The notes: generated by a model from the letters alone, not told the origin. A stretch of 64,000 bases of DNA from JADLGL01 sp963667605 (GCA_963667605.2 CAXXUZ010000001.1:124001-188000), one strand, 5' to 3'. Numbered from the stretch's first letter, positions 8,813 to 18,461 are shown. Made by a program: numbers and translations.

Positions 8813-9313
8813 ATGCGGTGCCCCTATTGCGGCAGCGACGACACCCAGGTCAAAGACTCCCGGCCGTCGGGCGACAACACCTCGATCCGGCGACGGCGGG
8901 TTTGTGCTGATTGCGGCGGCCGTTTTACTACGTTCGAACGCATCCAGTTGCGTGAACTGACCATCCTGAAGCGCAGCGGCCGGCGGGTGCCGTTCGACCG
9001 CGACAAACTGATGCGATCAGTTCAGGTGGCGCTCCGCAAACGGCAAGTTGATCCGGAGCGTGTCGAACGGATGGTCAATGGCATTGTACGTCAGCTTGAG
9101 AGCACCGGCGACGGCGAGGTCCCCTCCGACCAAATCGGTCTTCTGGTGATGGAGGGCCTTAAACACCTCGATGACGTCGCCTACGTCCGCTTCGCGTCGG
9201 TCTATCGCAATTTCCGCGAGGCCAAGGATTTCGAGACGCTGCTGGGTGAATTGTCGGGCGATGGGTCGGCGCCACCGCTTCCATCGGCTGAGATCGATGA
9301 CAAGCGCGGTTAG
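8813..9313 (+). CDS. nrdR: Transcriptional repressor NrdR
   Basis: Zinc-ribbon/ATP-cone repressor that senses dATP/ATP and represses ribonucleotide reductase genes. It has 166 residues. The N-terminal zinc ribbon has cysteine pairs CPYC and CADC, followed by the RRRVCADCGGRFTTFER block; the ATP-cone spans about residues 49-139. The gene lies 25 bp after glyA and overlaps ribD by 17 bases, so translation is probably coupled. Confidence 0.96.
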   Translation: MRCPYCGSDDTQVKDSRPSGDNTSIRRRRVCADCGGRFTTFERIQLRELTILKRSGRRVPFDRDKLMRSVQVALRKRQVDPERVERMVNGIVRQLESTGDGEVPSDQIGLLVMEGLKHLDDVAYVRFASVYRNFREAKDFETLLGELSGDGSAPPLPSAEIDDKRG

Positions 9314-10436
9314 TCCGCTTCCGGATCGCGAGCTTGATCGGCGGCTGATGGCGGCGGCATTGCGACTCGGACGGCGCCATCTCGGTGGCACCTATCCCAA
9401 TCCCGTGGTCGGCGCGCTGATCGTGCAGCCCGACATTGGCGGGGCGCGCGTGGTCGGGCGCGGCTGGACCGCGCTCGGCGGGCGGCCGCACGCCGAAGTG
9501 GAAGCCTTGGCCGAAGCCGGCGAAGCGGCGAGGGGCGCCACCGCGTATGTGACGCTCGAACCGTGCGCTCATGACAGCAAGACGCCGCCCTGCGCCCGGG
9601 AGCTGATCAATGCCGGAATCGCTCGGCTGGTGACGACGATGGCCGATCCCGATGAGCGCGTCTCCGGCAAGGGGCTGACAATGCTCAAATCGGCGGGAAT
9701 AGAGGTGACGTCGGGCGTGCTTGGGGCGGAAGCGGCCATCGCCCATGGCGGCCACATCTCTCGCGTCACCAAGGGCCGGCCGTGGATAACATTGAAACTT
9801 GCGATTTCAGCCGACGGTATGATCGGCCGCCGCGACGGCGAACGGATGATGGTGACCGGCAGGCCAGCCTTCGAGCGTGTGCAAGCGATCCGGGCCGAGC
9901 ATGATGCCATCATGGTCGGCATCGGTACGGTCGAAGTCGACGATCCGCGGCTGACCATTCGCGGGCCATCGAGGGTCGATCGCCAACCGATCAGGATCAT
10001 TCTCGACACCGACGCCCGGATTTCGCCGGACGGCAATCTCGTCCGGACCGCTCGGGAGGTGCCGCTCTGGATTATGGTCGGCGAAGCTGCCGATGATGAG
10101 CGGGTTGCGGCGCTCGAAGCCACCGAATTGGTGGTCAAGCGTGTCCCAATCGGGTCAGGCGGTCTCGACCTCGATGCGGTATTTGGGAAGATCGCAGAGG
10201 AGGGCATCACCCGCGTCCTCGTCGAGGGTGGCTCGAAAATGGCTGCAAGCGTGGTGACCCAGGGCCTCGTCGATGAAATCCTGTTCTTCAGGGCCAAGGT
10301 GGTCGTCGGTCCCGGCGGCGTGCGGGCCTTGGCCGGACAAGCGCTATCGGCGGTGGAGCGCAGCCCGCGCTATCGGCTCGTCGATGATGGATTTGTCGGC
10401 GAAGATCGGCTGCGCCGCTATTTACGGGTGCGCTGA
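9297..10436 (+). CDS. ribD: Bifunctional riboflavin pyrimidine deaminase/reductase
   Basis: Performs the second and third steps of riboflavin synthesis: deamination then reduction of the pyrimidine intermediate. I chose the ATG at 9297, inside the end of nrdR, because the family begins shortly before the TYPNPVVGA block; the frame is open further upstream but the residues there are unlike RibD. Zinc ligands of the deaminase domain are visible: H65 and E67 (PHAEVE), C90 and C99 (EPCAHDSKTPPC). The C-terminal reductase domain holds the LKLAISADGMIG and EGGSKMAASV motifs. It has 379 residues, a normal length. Confidence 0.95.
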   Translation: MTSAVSPLPDRELDRRLMAAALRLGRRHLGGTYPNPVVGALIVQPDIGGARVVGRGWTALGGRPHAEVEALAEAGEAARGATAYVTLEPCAHDSKTPPCARELINAGIARLVTTMADPDERVSGKGLTMLKSAGIEVTSGVLGAEAAIAHGGHISRVTKGRPWITLKLAISADGMIGRRDGERMMVTGRPAFERVQAIRAEHDAIMVGIGTVEVDDPRLTIRGPSRVDRQPIRIILDTDARISPDGNLVRTAREVPLWIMVGEAADDERVAALEATELVVKRVPIGSGGLDLDAVFGKIAEEGITRVLVEGGSKMAASVVTQGLVDEILFFRAKVVVGPGGVRALAGQALSAVERSPRYRLVDDGFVGEDRLRRYLRVR

Positions 10437-10439
10437 GAT

Positions 10440-11042
10440 ATGTTCGCCGGGATTGTCAGTGCGGTGGGGCGGGTTGTCTCGGTCGAGCCGGATGGCGACG
10501 TCCGCCGGGTCGATATCGAAACCCAGGCGCAGGCAAGTCCGCTCTCGATCGGCGGTTCAATCAGCTGCGCCGGCATCTGCCTAACCATCGTCGCCTTCGA
10601 CGAAGCCGACGACAAGTGGAGGATTTCCTTCGATGTCGGGCCGGAAACCCTTCAGCTCACCACCGCCGGCAATTGGAAAGTCGGCGCTCGGATCAATTTG
10701 GAGCGGGCGCTGCGCCTTGGCGACGAATTGGGCGGGCATCTGATCACCGGGCATGTCGATGGAGTGGCCGGCATCGTGAGTCGCAAGGATCACGGTGAGA
10801 CCCTATCGTTCCGCTTTGTCGCGCCCGAGCTAGCGGCGAAATACATTGCTTCCAAGGGCTCAATCGCCCTCGACGGCACCTCATTGACCGTCAATCGCGT
10901 CGACGGATCGGAATTCGAGTGCCAACTGATTCCTCACACTTTGGCGGTCACCACTTGGAGCGACCGCCAGACTGGAGGCGCGGTGAACCTCGAGGTGGAT
11001 CTCATCGCTCGTTATGCGGAGCGACTTTTGGCCCTTCGCTAG
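10440..11042 (+). CDS. ribE: Riboflavin synthase alpha subunit
   Basis: Dismutates two 6,7-dimethyl-8-ribityllumazines to riboflavin. It has 200 residues and opens with MFAGIV, the family signature. Two lumazine-binding repeats are seen, each with a GxxLxxG-type core; the second carries the YIASKGSIALDGTSLTVN segment. It starts three bases after the ribD stop, so the genes are probably co-translated. No FMN riboswitch is visible ahead of the rib genes. Confidence 0.95.
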   Translation: MFAGIVSAVGRVVSVEPDGDVRRVDIETQAQASPLSIGGSISCAGICLTIVAFDEADDKWRISFDVGPETLQLTTAGNWKVGARINLERALRLGDELGGHLITGHVDGVAGIVSRKDHGETLSFRFVAPELAAKYIASKGSIALDGTSLTVNRVDGSEFECQLIPHTLAVTTWSDRQTGGAVNLEVDLIARYAERLLALR

Positions 11043-11118
11043 CCACTAGCTTTGCCTGGACAATGGCGATGGCGCGTGATTGGTCAGACCGAGCCGCTCG
11101 TAGGGATATTCGCGCAGG

Positions 11119-11577
11119 ATGAGCATCGATCCGCATCTTCTCCTTATCGACGCCCGCTTCTACGAGCCGATTGCCGATGAACTCTTTACCGGTGCAGTGG
11201 CGGCGTTGACCGAGGCGGGAGCGTCCCATGACCGTCTTTCGGTCCCCGGCGTTCTCGAAATCCCTGCGGCTTTGGCGATGGTCTTGGAATCGAGCGGACC
11301 GCTCTATGATGGATATGTTGTGCTTGGTTGCGTCATCCGCGGCGAAACCAGCCACTATGACATCGTCGCCGTGCAATCGGCCCGAGCGATTGTCGATCTC
11401 ACAGTCGAGCATGCATTGGCGGTCGGCAATGGTATTCTGACCGTGGAGTCCAAGGAACAGGCCACGGTCCGTGCGAAATTGGGCGGCAAGGATAAGGGCG
11501 GCGCCGCCGCCCGGGCGGCGCTGGCGATGATCGAGCTTCGCCGGTCATTACGGTCGCAGCCAGGCGACCGTAACTGA
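11119..11577 (+). CDS. ribH: 6,7-dimethyl-8-ribityllumazine synthase
   Basis: Condenses the RibD-derived amine with dihydroxybutanone phosphate to make lumazine. It has 152 residues. The conserved VPGVLEIPAAL, VVLGCVIRGETSHYD and NGILTVESKEQA blocks give the substrate-binding and catalytic region; the histidine of the SHYD motif is the expected general base. It lies 76 bp after ribE and is followed directly by nusB. Confidence 0.95.
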   Translation: MSIDPHLLLIDARFYEPIADELFTGAVAALTEAGASHDRLSVPGVLEIPAALAMVLESSGPLYDGYVVLGCVIRGETSHYDIVAVQSARAIVDLTVEHALAVGNGILTVESKEQATVRAKLGGKDKGGAAARAALAMIELRRSLRSQPGDRN

Positions 11578-11579
11578 GC

Positions 11580-12065
11580 ATGGCTACCGTCAAATCAGCC
11601 AATGCAAGAGGAGCAGCGCGGCTGGCGGCGGTTCAGGCGCTCTATCAGATGGATGTCAGCGGAGTTTCGCTGGACGAGGTCATCGCCGAGTTCGAAACAT
11701 GGCGGCTCGGTAAGGAACTTGACGGAGTTCGTTATCGCGACGCCGATGCGGCTTTCTTCGGCGATCTTGTTGCCGGCGTGGTCAAGCACCAGCGCGAGCT
11801 CGATCCGAAAATTCATATCGCTCTGGTGGAAGGCTGGCCGCTGACCCGGCTCGACCTGACGCTGAGAGCAATATTGCGCGCAGCCACCCGAGAGTTGACG
11901 GCCAGTCGCGATGTGCCGGCCCGCGTCGTGATCACCGAATATGTCGACGTTGCCAAAGCATTCTTCGACGGCGAGGAATCCTCCTTGGTCAACGGGGTTC
12001 TCGACACCTTGGCGCACCAGTTGCGACCGGAGGAGTTTGCTTCAGCGGGCGCCGCCGGCCAATAG
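11580..12065 (+). CDS. nusB: Transcription antitermination factor NusB
   Basis: All-helical RNA-binding protein that joins NusE (S10) on boxA RNA during rRNA antitermination. It has 161 residues. The N-terminal ARLAAVQALYQMDVSG block and the C-terminal ARVVITEYVDVAKAFFDGEE and VNGVLD motifs are diagnostic. It starts two bases after the ribH stop and is followed three bases later by thiL, the standard ribH-nusB-thiL order. Confidence 0.96.
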   Translation: MATVKSANARGAARLAAVQALYQMDVSGVSLDEVIAEFETWRLGKELDGVRYRDADAAFFGDLVAGVVKHQRELDPKIHIALVEGWPLTRLDLTLRAILRAATRELTASRDVPARVVITEYVDVAKAFFDGEESSLVNGVLDTLAHQLRPEEFASAGAAGQ

Positions 12066-12068
12066 TGC

Positions 12069-13073
12069 GTGCACCCGATAATGTCACTATCCGAACAGGA
12101 GATGATTCAGCGCTATTTCGCGCCGTTGGCCGGCCCCGAGGGCCTTGGCCTCATCGACGATGTTGCGTTGCTGCCTCAGCAGGCCGGCTTCGACTTGGTG
12201 GTCAACACCGACATGATTTCCGAGGGCGTTCATTTCCTGGACGATCCTCCCGCCGCGATCGCCGCCAAGGCGCTTCGCGTCAATTTGTCCGATCTCGCTG
12301 CCAAGGGCGCGGATGCGTTCGGTTATGTTCTTGCGCTGGGGTTGAGCGAGGCTTGCGACGAGCGATGGCTCGCTGACTTCGCCGGCGGCCTTGCCGCCGA
12401 TCAGCAACGCTACGGCGTCCGGCTGATCGGGGGCGATACCAATGTTGTCGATGGAGCTACGACAATCGGTGTCACCGTGTTCGGAAAGCTGCCGTCGGGT
12501 ACCCTGGTCCGGCGCCACGGGGCGCGGCCCGGTGACATCGTTTTGGTTTCCGGGACCATCGGCGACGCCGCGCTCGGGCTCCTTGTCCGCAGCGGCCAAG
12601 TGTCGGCTGCGGACCCCGCTACGACCGATCCTTTGGTCCGCCGTTACTTATATCCGGAGCCGCAAATGGCAATGGCGGCGGTTCTTCGTCGCCATGCGAC
12701 CGCCTCGATGGACATCTCCGATGGGCTGGTCGGCGATCTCGCCAAGCTTTGCGCCGCCTCGCAGATCGGTGCTGAGATCAAGATCGACCAAGTGCCGCTG
12801 TCCGACCAAGCGCGTACTCTGGCCGGCAACGATTCGACGCTCATGGAACCGATCTTAACCGGAGGCGACGACTACGAGATTCTGGCGACCGTCGCGCCCG
12901 ATTCCGTTGGATCGTTCACCGCCGCATCGACGGAGTCCGGTGTAACGATGACGCCGATCGGGCGAATTAGTAGTGTTGGGGCCATGGAGCCCACGTTTCG
13001 AGACAGCGGGGGCCGGGCAGTGAACTTTCGACAAAAGGCCTTCGATCATTTTGCCCGGCGCGCCCGGTCTTGA
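12069..13073 (+). CDS. thiL: Thiamine-monophosphate kinase
   Basis: Phosphorylates thiamine monophosphate to the active diphosphate cofactor; cytoplasmic. It has 334 residues from GTG 12069; an ATG at 12081 is an alternative start four codons in. AIR-synthase-like fold motifs are visible: GLIDDVALL, NTDMISEGVHF, LAAKGADAFGYVLALGL and GGDTN, and later SMDISDGL. Its stop overlaps the TTG start of the following MFS gene by four bases (TTGA). Confidence 0.95.
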   Translation: MHPIMSLSEQEMIQRYFAPLAGPEGLGLIDDVALLPQQAGFDLVVNTDMISEGVHFLDDPPAAIAAKALRVNLSDLAAKGADAFGYVLALGLSEACDERWLADFAGGLAADQQRYGVRLIGGDTNVVDGATTIGVTVFGKLPSGTLVRRHGARPGDIVLVSGTIGDAALGLLVRSGQVSAADPATTDPLVRRYLYPEPQMAMAAVLRRHATASMDISDGLVGDLAKLCAASQIGAEIKIDQVPLSDQARTLAGNDSTLMEPILTGGDDYEILATVAPDSVGSFTAASTESGVTMTPIGRISSVGAMEPTFRDSGGRAVNFRQKAFDHFARRARS

Positions 13074-14292
13074 CGCAACCGCAAACCCCGGCAGCGCTCA
13101 CCGCCCAAGGAACGCGAAACACCTGGATCCTGCTTGCGGCCAGGCGCTCAACGGTTCTGCCGCTGTTATTTCAATAGCTGTGGGAGGGCTCGCGGGCGCC
13201 TACTTGCTTGGTTCCGACAAATCGCTGGCGACGCTCCCGGTGTCCATGATGGGGGTCGGTCTAGCTGCCGGCGCTCTTCCAGCTGCGTTGGTTATGCAGT
13301 GGATCGGCCGCCGGGTGGGCCTTATGACTGGGACCGGCTTCGCAATGACAGGCGGTTTGACGGCCGCCATCGCGTTGATCGTCGGCTCGTTCTGGCTCTT
13401 CGCGTTCGCGTTGGTTCTGGTGGGTTTTTCGCACGCTTTCGTCCAGCAATACCGATTCGCTGCAGCTGAATCGGTGTCCGTGGAGATGCGCGGAATAGCC
13501 ATCTCAAGGGTGATGATCGGCGGCGTAATCACCGCTCTTATCGCGCCTCAAATCCTGCTCTACACACGCGACGCGATCGGCTCGGTTCAATTCGCCGGCG
13601 CGTTCGTCGCCTTATCCGTGGTGGCGCTGGTGGGTCTGGGTGTGCTGACGATGCTGAGGTTCCCGCCGCGGCCCTCGGCAAAGGCTTCGACCGCCTCGCT
13701 GGAAACACCCCGCCCACTTCTTGAAATTGTACGCCAGCCACGCTTCTTGGTGGCGCTGCTGTGCGCGGCCAGCTCCTTTGCTTTGATGTCATTTGTGATG
13801 ACCGCGGCGCCGCTAGCTATGGTCGACAGCCAACACAGCGAGGCCGACGCGGTGCTTGGCATTCAGTGGCACGTCATCGCGATGTTCGCGCCCAGCCTGG
13901 TGACCGGACGTTTGATCAGGCGGTTCGGAAAGGAAGCCATCGTCGGCACGGGACTGGTCCTTCTGATGGTCAGCGCGGCGGTCGGGACCGCCGGGATCGA
14001 GCTCTTGCATTTCTGGGGGATGCTGATTTTGCTGGGCGTTGGCTGGAACTTTTCCTTCGTCGGCGCCACGGCGATGCTAACCGACACCTATCGCCCGTCG
14101 GAACGCGGCAGGGTCGAAGGATTCAACGATCTGATCGTGTTTGGCATGGTGGCATTGGCTTCGTTCTTCTCCGGCCAAATTCTGGCGACATCAGGCTGGA
14201 ACGCAATCAACGTCATCGTCATGCCGGTGGTCGTGATGGTTCTCCTTTCGCTGTTGGTATTGGTATTGCCGCAACGAAAGGCATCCGCCTGA
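13070..14292 (+). pseudogene. MFS transporter with a single-base frameshift near its start
   Basis: Twelve-helix major facilitator transporter, substrate unknown. The long open frame (13051-14292) carries the family body from residue pattern QALNGSAAVISIAVGGLAG onward, but its first codons are unlike any MFS N-terminus. The other frame, from TTG 13070, reads MTQPQTPAALTAQGTRN then TWILLAA, which is a normal start. That TTG also overlaps the thiL stop as TTGA. Adding one C at about 13139-13141 joins the two frames exactly (LLAA then QALNG). So either one base was lost in the genome or the sequence has an error. The rest of the protein appears intact, with the usual loop motif GRRVGLMTG. Confidence 0.8.
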
Positions 14293-14468
14293 GAAAGCCA
14301 ACGATATCGGCGGCGGAGCATCTTGACTGCCAGAACCCTCCACGCCATACCGTGCCCGCAATTTGACGCGGGTCACCGCGGGGGATGACCCAGATCCTCG
14401 CCCAAATCGCCAGCGGGCGCGACCGTGCCAGCGGTAGTGCACGCTCGGCCTATCGAAAGATACGACAA

Positions 14469-16676
14469 GTGATTTACTTGATCATGGTTAGCGGCCTTCT
14501 CGCAATAGGATACAGCGTTTGGGCCTCGCGATCGGTGCTTACAGCCGACGCTGGCAATGAGCGGATGCGGGAGATCGCCGGGGCAATTCAGGAAGGGGCG
14601 ACCGCTTATCTGACCCGGCAATACACGACGATCGCCATCGTCGGACTGTTCGTCTTTGTGCTCGGCGCTTGGCTACTTGGTTTTGCCGTCGCGATCGGTT
14701 TTGCCATCGGCGCAATTCTGTCCGCGGCAGCTGGCTTCATCGGCATGATGGTTTCGGTTCGAGCCAATGTTCGAACCGCGCAGGCTTCGAGCCGGAGCCT
14801 TGCCGCCGGGCTGGAGCTTGCCTTCCGCTCTGGCGCCATCACGGGCATGCTGGTCGCCGGCCTCGCGCTGCTCGGCGTGACCGTCTACTACTGGGTCCTC
14901 ACCCAAATTCTGGACCATGATCCGGCAAGCCGCGAAGTAATCGACGCCCTGATAGCTCTCGGCTTCGGTGCATCGCTGATTTCGATTTTCGCCCGCCTCG
15001 GAGGCGGAATTTTCACCAAGGGAGCCGATGTCGGCGGCGATCTCGTCGGCAAGTTAGAGGCCGGCATCCCCGAGGATGATCCGCGTAACCCCGCCACCAT
15101 CGCCGATAATGTCGGCGATAATGTCGGAGACTGCGCAGGCATGGCCGCTGATTTGTTCGAGACCTATGCCGTCACCGTCGTGGCGACCATTGTTCTGGCC
15201 TCGATCTTCTTTACCGGAGCCGGCGTGCTGCTTCCCGAGTCGGTGACCGGCGAGGATTTGATGCTCTATCCGCTGGCGATCGCCGGCGTCTGCGTCATCA
15301 CCTCGATTATCGGCACCTTTTTCGTTCGTCTCGGCCGCTCCGGTTCGATCATGGGCGCGCTGTACAAGGGCTTCATCGCCACCGCGGTCCTGTCGGCCGT
15401 CGCCATCGGCCTGGTGACGTGGCTGTTGCTGGGCCTCGGCGACGAGCTGCGTTTCGGCGCCGAAGAGGTCATGCGAGGCGATGGCGGCGTCGACTTGGTG
15501 GGCGGCTTTAGCTTCACCGGCCTTGACCTCTTCTTCTGCGGCTTGGCCGGGCTTGCGATTACCGGCCTGATCATCTGGATCACCGAATATTACACCGGCA
15601 CCAATTATCGCCCCGTGCAGTCGATCGCCAAGGCGTCGGTAACCGGCCATGGCACCAACGTCATTCAGGGCTTGGCAATCTCGCTCGAATCAACCGCGCT
15701 GCCGGCGATTGTGATCATCATCGGCATTGTGTTCACCTACAATCTCGCCGGGCTTTTCGGCATAGCCATTGCGGTGACGACCATGCTGTCGCTGGCGGGG
15801 ATGGTGGTGGCGCTCGACGCCTTCGGTCCGGTCACCGATAATGCCGGCGGTATCGCCGAGATGGCGGATCTGCCCGAAGAGGTGCGCAAGACCACCGACG
15901 CTTTGGACGCCGTCGGCAACACCACCAAGGCGGTCACCAAGGGCTATGCGATTGGCTCGGCCGGCCTCGGTGCCCTGGTGCTTTTCGCGGCTTACACCGA
16001 GGATCTGGCCTTTTTCAGCGCGCCGGAGCAGGCCGCTGAATACCCGTATTTTGCTGGGATGGAGGCGCTGCAATTCTCGCTGTCCAACCCCTATGTCGTC
16101 GCCGGCCTTCTGCTTGGTGGCCTTTTGCCCTTCCTGTTCGGCGGCATCGTTATGACCGCGGTTGGTCGAGCCGCCGGGGCAATCGTCGAAGAGGTACGAC
16201 GCCAATTCCGCGAGAAGCCGGGTATTATGGAAGGCACCGAACGGCCCGACTATGCCAGGGGAGTCGACATCCTCACCAAGGCGGCGATCCGCGAGATGAT
16301 CGCTCCATCGCTATTGCCCGTGCTGTCGCCGATCGTGGTCTATTTCGTCATTTTCTGGGTCGCCGGCGGCGGAGTTGACGGCAAGGCCGCTGCCTTCTCG
16401 GCGGTGGGTGCGATGCTCCTTGGCGTCATTGTCACCGGCCTGTTCGTCGCCTTGTCGATGACGGCCGGCGGCGGAGCGTGGGATAATGCCAAAAAATTCA
16501 TTGAGGACGGCAATCTCGGCGGCAAAGGGTCCGAGGCTCACAAGGCAGCCATCACCGGCGATACCGTCGGAGACCCGTACAAGGACACGGCCGGTCCGGC
16601 GGTGAACCCGATGATCAAGATCACCAACATTGTGGCGCTGTTGCTACTGGCGGTATTCGCCCAAAGTGGCGGCTAG
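14469..16676 (+). CDS. hppA: K+-independent proton-pumping pyrophosphatase
   Basis: Membrane-bound pyrophosphatase that couples PPi hydrolysis to H+ export. I place the start at GTG 14469; the frame is open from ATG 14385 but those first 28 residues are polar and foreign to the family, whose proteins begin with the first helix (LIMVSGLLAIGYSVWA). About 16 helices are present. The catalytic DVGGDLVGK and PEDDPRNPATIADNVGDN motifs bind Mg-PPi. The GNTTKAVTKGYAIGSA segment has lysine where K+-dependent enzymes have alanine, marking the K+-independent H+ type. Its stop overlaps the convergent bamE stop by four bases. Confidence 0.95.
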   Translation: MIYLIMVSGLLAIGYSVWASRSVLTADAGNERMREIAGAIQEGATAYLTRQYTTIAIVGLFVFVLGAWLLGFAVAIGFAIGAILSAAAGFIGMMVSVRANVRTAQASSRSLAAGLELAFRSGAITGMLVAGLALLGVTVYYWVLTQILDHDPASREVIDALIALGFGASLISIFARLGGGIFTKGADVGGDLVGKLEAGIPEDDPRNPATIADNVGDNVGDCAGMAADLFETYAVTVVATIVLASIFFTGAGVLLPESVTGEDLMLYPLAIAGVCVITSIIGTFFVRLGRSGSIMGALYKGFIATAVLSAVAIGLVTWLLLGLGDELRFGAEEVMRGDGGVDLVGGFSFTGLDLFFCGLAGLAITGLIIWITEYYTGTNYRPVQSIAKASVTGHGTNVIQGLAISLESTALPAIVIIIGIVFTYNLAGLFGIAIAVTTMLSLAGMVVALDAFGPVTDNAGGIAEMADLPEEVRKTTDALDAVGNTTKAVTKGYAIGSAGLGALVLFAAYTEDLAFFSAPEQAAEYPYFAGMEALQFSLSNPYVVAGLLLGGLLPFLFGGIVMTAVGRAAGAIVEEVRRQFREKPGIMEGTERPDYARGVDILTKAAIREMIAPSLLPVLSPIVVYFVIFWVAGGGVDGKAAAFSAVGAMLLGVIVTGLFVALSMTAGGGAWDNAKKFIEDGNLGGKGSEAHKAAITGDTVGDPYKDTAGPAVNPMIKITNIVALLLLAVFAQSGG

Positions 16677-17143
16677 CCCAACACGCCGCGCAGAATCTGC
16701 TGCACGAAGGTCAGATCCTCACCGCCGGTAGGCGTCGTTCGGGTAGCAAAATCGAAGATTTCGCCGTCCTGGAGGCCATAATCAGCGATTCGCTCGATCC
16801 GATTGTTGTTGTCGAAATAGATCGCCAGCACGCGCTGATCGACAACCCGAGCATCGAGGAACAGGGCTGCTCGCCGTCTTGTCTGGCTGATATAGTAATA
16901 GACCTCGTTGCCGAACTCGGCTGTAGTGGACGGCGTCCCCAAAGCGATCAGCACCTGATCTCGGCTTGAGCCTACCGGCACTTGCTGCAGCGCTATCTCC
17001 GACACTACATAACCATGCTGTGTCGTTTGACCCAGGCCACGTGATCCGCTGGTCGAGCATCCTGCCAGGGCGAGCGCGGTCGCGGCCGCGACTGTCGCCA
17101 TCATCATCGGACGCCGGGAAAAAGGGCGATGCTCTAGCTGCAT
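16673..17143 (-). CDS. bamE: Outer-membrane assembly lipoprotein BamE
   Basis: Small lipoprotein of the BAM complex that folds outer-membrane beta-barrels (SmpA/OmlA family). I chose the ATG at 17143; an earlier ATG would add 19 residues without signal-peptide character. A signal peptide ends in the lipobox LAGC, and the SmpA domain follows with the GSSRDQVLIALGTPS motif and YYYISQ. The protein is about 156 residues with a slightly long C-terminus, normal for alphaproteobacteria. It is divergent from the ubiquinol-cytochrome c chaperone gene. Confidence 0.92.
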   Translation of the reverse strand: MQLEHRPFSRRPMMMATVAAATALALAGCSTSGSRGLGQTTQHGYVVSEIALQQVPVGSSRDQVLIALGTPSTTAEFGNEVYYYISQTRRRAALFLDARVVDQRVLAIYFDNNNRIERIADYGLQDGEIFDFATRTTPTGGEDLTFVQQILRGVLG

Positions 17144-17247
17144 ATTCGGCTCCAGTCGATTCCTGGTATTCTCCCTAGCCTGCGCTACGGCTCGGCGCAA
17201 CGCCAGGGCAGGTGTCCGGCTCCGGCCAGAGAAGAGTGAGTGATCCG

Positions 17248-17811
17248 ATGTTTGCCAAGACCCTGAGACGGTCCGACACGAGTGACAGCACCGGAGCAGA
17301 GCTTTACCGCGCGATTGTGGCGCAGGCGCGCCGGCCGGCGCTCTATGCTCAATTTGACGTGCCCGACACGGTCGAAGGCCGTTTTGAGATGGTCGTCCTG
17401 CATTCTGTGCTTCTGTTCCACCGCCTCCGGCGCGATGACCAAGCCGGCCAGCTAGTGTCGCAGAAGGTGTTCGATGTCTTTGTCACCGACATGGATCGAT
17501 CACTCAGGGAAATGGGCGTCGGCGATCTCAGCATTCCGAAGCGGATGAAAGCGATGGGGCGAAGCTTCTTTGGCCGGCTCGAGGCTTACGGCAAGCCGTT
17601 GGCTGACGCCGACAACAATGCGCTGATTGAAGCGCTCCAAAGGAACCTCTTCCCCGATGAGCCGCCATCACCGGCCAAGACAAGCCAGTTGGCGGCCTAC
17701 GTTTTGAGGGTAGCCACCGACCTTCACCGCCAATCCTTCGCTGCGATGAAGAAGGGTAGGCTTGGCTTCCCCGAGCCGGATAGGAATGGCGAAAGCAAGG
17801 TAGTAGCTTGA
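17248..17811 (+). CDS. Ubiquinol-cytochrome c chaperone family protein
   Basis: CBP3-like assembly factor for cytochrome b of the bc1 complex. The ATG at 17248 gives the usual MFxxxLRR start; a GTG at 17236 is also possible. The central region shows the diagnostic run YRAIVAQARRPALYAQF, VPDTVEGRFEMVVLHSVL, FDVFVTDMDRSLREMGVGD and KRMKAMGRSFFGRLEAY. It has 187 residues. Its stop overlaps the DUF177 start (TTGA), and DUF177-plsX-fabH follow, a fixed order in alphaproteobacteria. Confidence 0.9.
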   Translation: MFAKTLRRSDTSDSTGAELYRAIVAQARRPALYAQFDVPDTVEGRFEMVVLHSVLLFHRLRRDDQAGQLVSQKVFDVFVTDMDRSLREMGVGDLSIPKRMKAMGRSFFGRLEAYGKPLADADNNALIEALQRNLFPDEPPSPAKTSQLAAYVLRVATDLHRQSFAAMKKGRLGFPEPDRNGESKVVA

Positions 17812-18341
17812 CCAGCCGCACGCCATTGTCACGGGTGATCGACCCGGCGTCGATCAAGCGGAAGGGTACTCCCTACAAGTTGGTCGCGACGGTAACCGAG
17901 CGAGCCGATATCGCAGAGTTTCTTGGGCTATTGGAGCTTCGCCATCTCTCCGCCGAACTGACTCTGGCTCGCTCGGCGTCCGGAATCGTTGCGGTCACGG
18001 GCCATATCACAGCGGATCTAGCGCAATCTTGTGTCGTCACTCTGGAGTCGGTGCCGCAGCTGATGGTGGAAGAAATCGACCGCCGCTTCGTGCCTGACGG
18101 CCTCGCCCGCTCGGCACCGCATGTAGTCGATGTCGCGCTCGATGAGCGGGACCCACCCGATACATACGGCAACATAGGCATCGATATTGGCGTGGTCGCG
18201 GTAGAGCAGCTGAGCCTCGGCGTTGATCCTTATCCCCGCGCGCAGGGCGCCAAGCTTCCAGGGGCGGTCGTGGAACGACCTACGGCCGACGACTCGCCCT
18301 TCGCGGTGTTGAAATCGGTTGGGCACAGTGATCGCTCTTGA
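17808..18341 (+). CDS. DUF177 (YceD-like) protein
   Basis: A 177-residue protein of the YceD/DUF177 family, thought to act in 23S rRNA or ribosome assembly in some bacteria. The start is TTG 17808, overlapping the previous stop by four bases. The family core GHITADLAQSCVVTLESVP contains the single conserved cysteine; an acidic C-terminal half follows. Usually rpmF or plsX is next; here plsX follows after 120 bp with no rpmF between. Confidence 0.88.
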   Translation: MTSRTPLSRVIDPASIKRKGTPYKLVATVTERADIAEFLGLLELRHLSAELTLARSASGIVAVTGHITADLAQSCVVTLESVPQLMVEEIDRRFVPDGLARSAPHVVDVALDERDPPDTYGNIGIDIGVVAVEQLSLGVDPYPRAQGAKLPGAVVERPTADDSPFAVLKSVGHSDRS

Positions 18342-18461
18342 CTAGACCGGCCGGGCGCTCGGTTGTAAGCCGATGCCAAGCGCTTATCTTTGAGGGGTTT
18401 CTTCTCGGAGCCGTGTTGGCTGCCCGGCAAAGCTGATGCCGAGCGTCGCGGCCGGAGTTGT

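Noticed and set aside
9171..9296. Longer N-terminus for ribD
   Set aside because: These codons overlap nrdR in another frame and do not resemble RibD; the family start fits ATG 9297.
8900..11120. FMN riboswitch ahead of the riboflavin genes
   Set aside because: The genes are overlapped by nrdR and each other, leaving no leader; I see no RFN-type conserved blocks.
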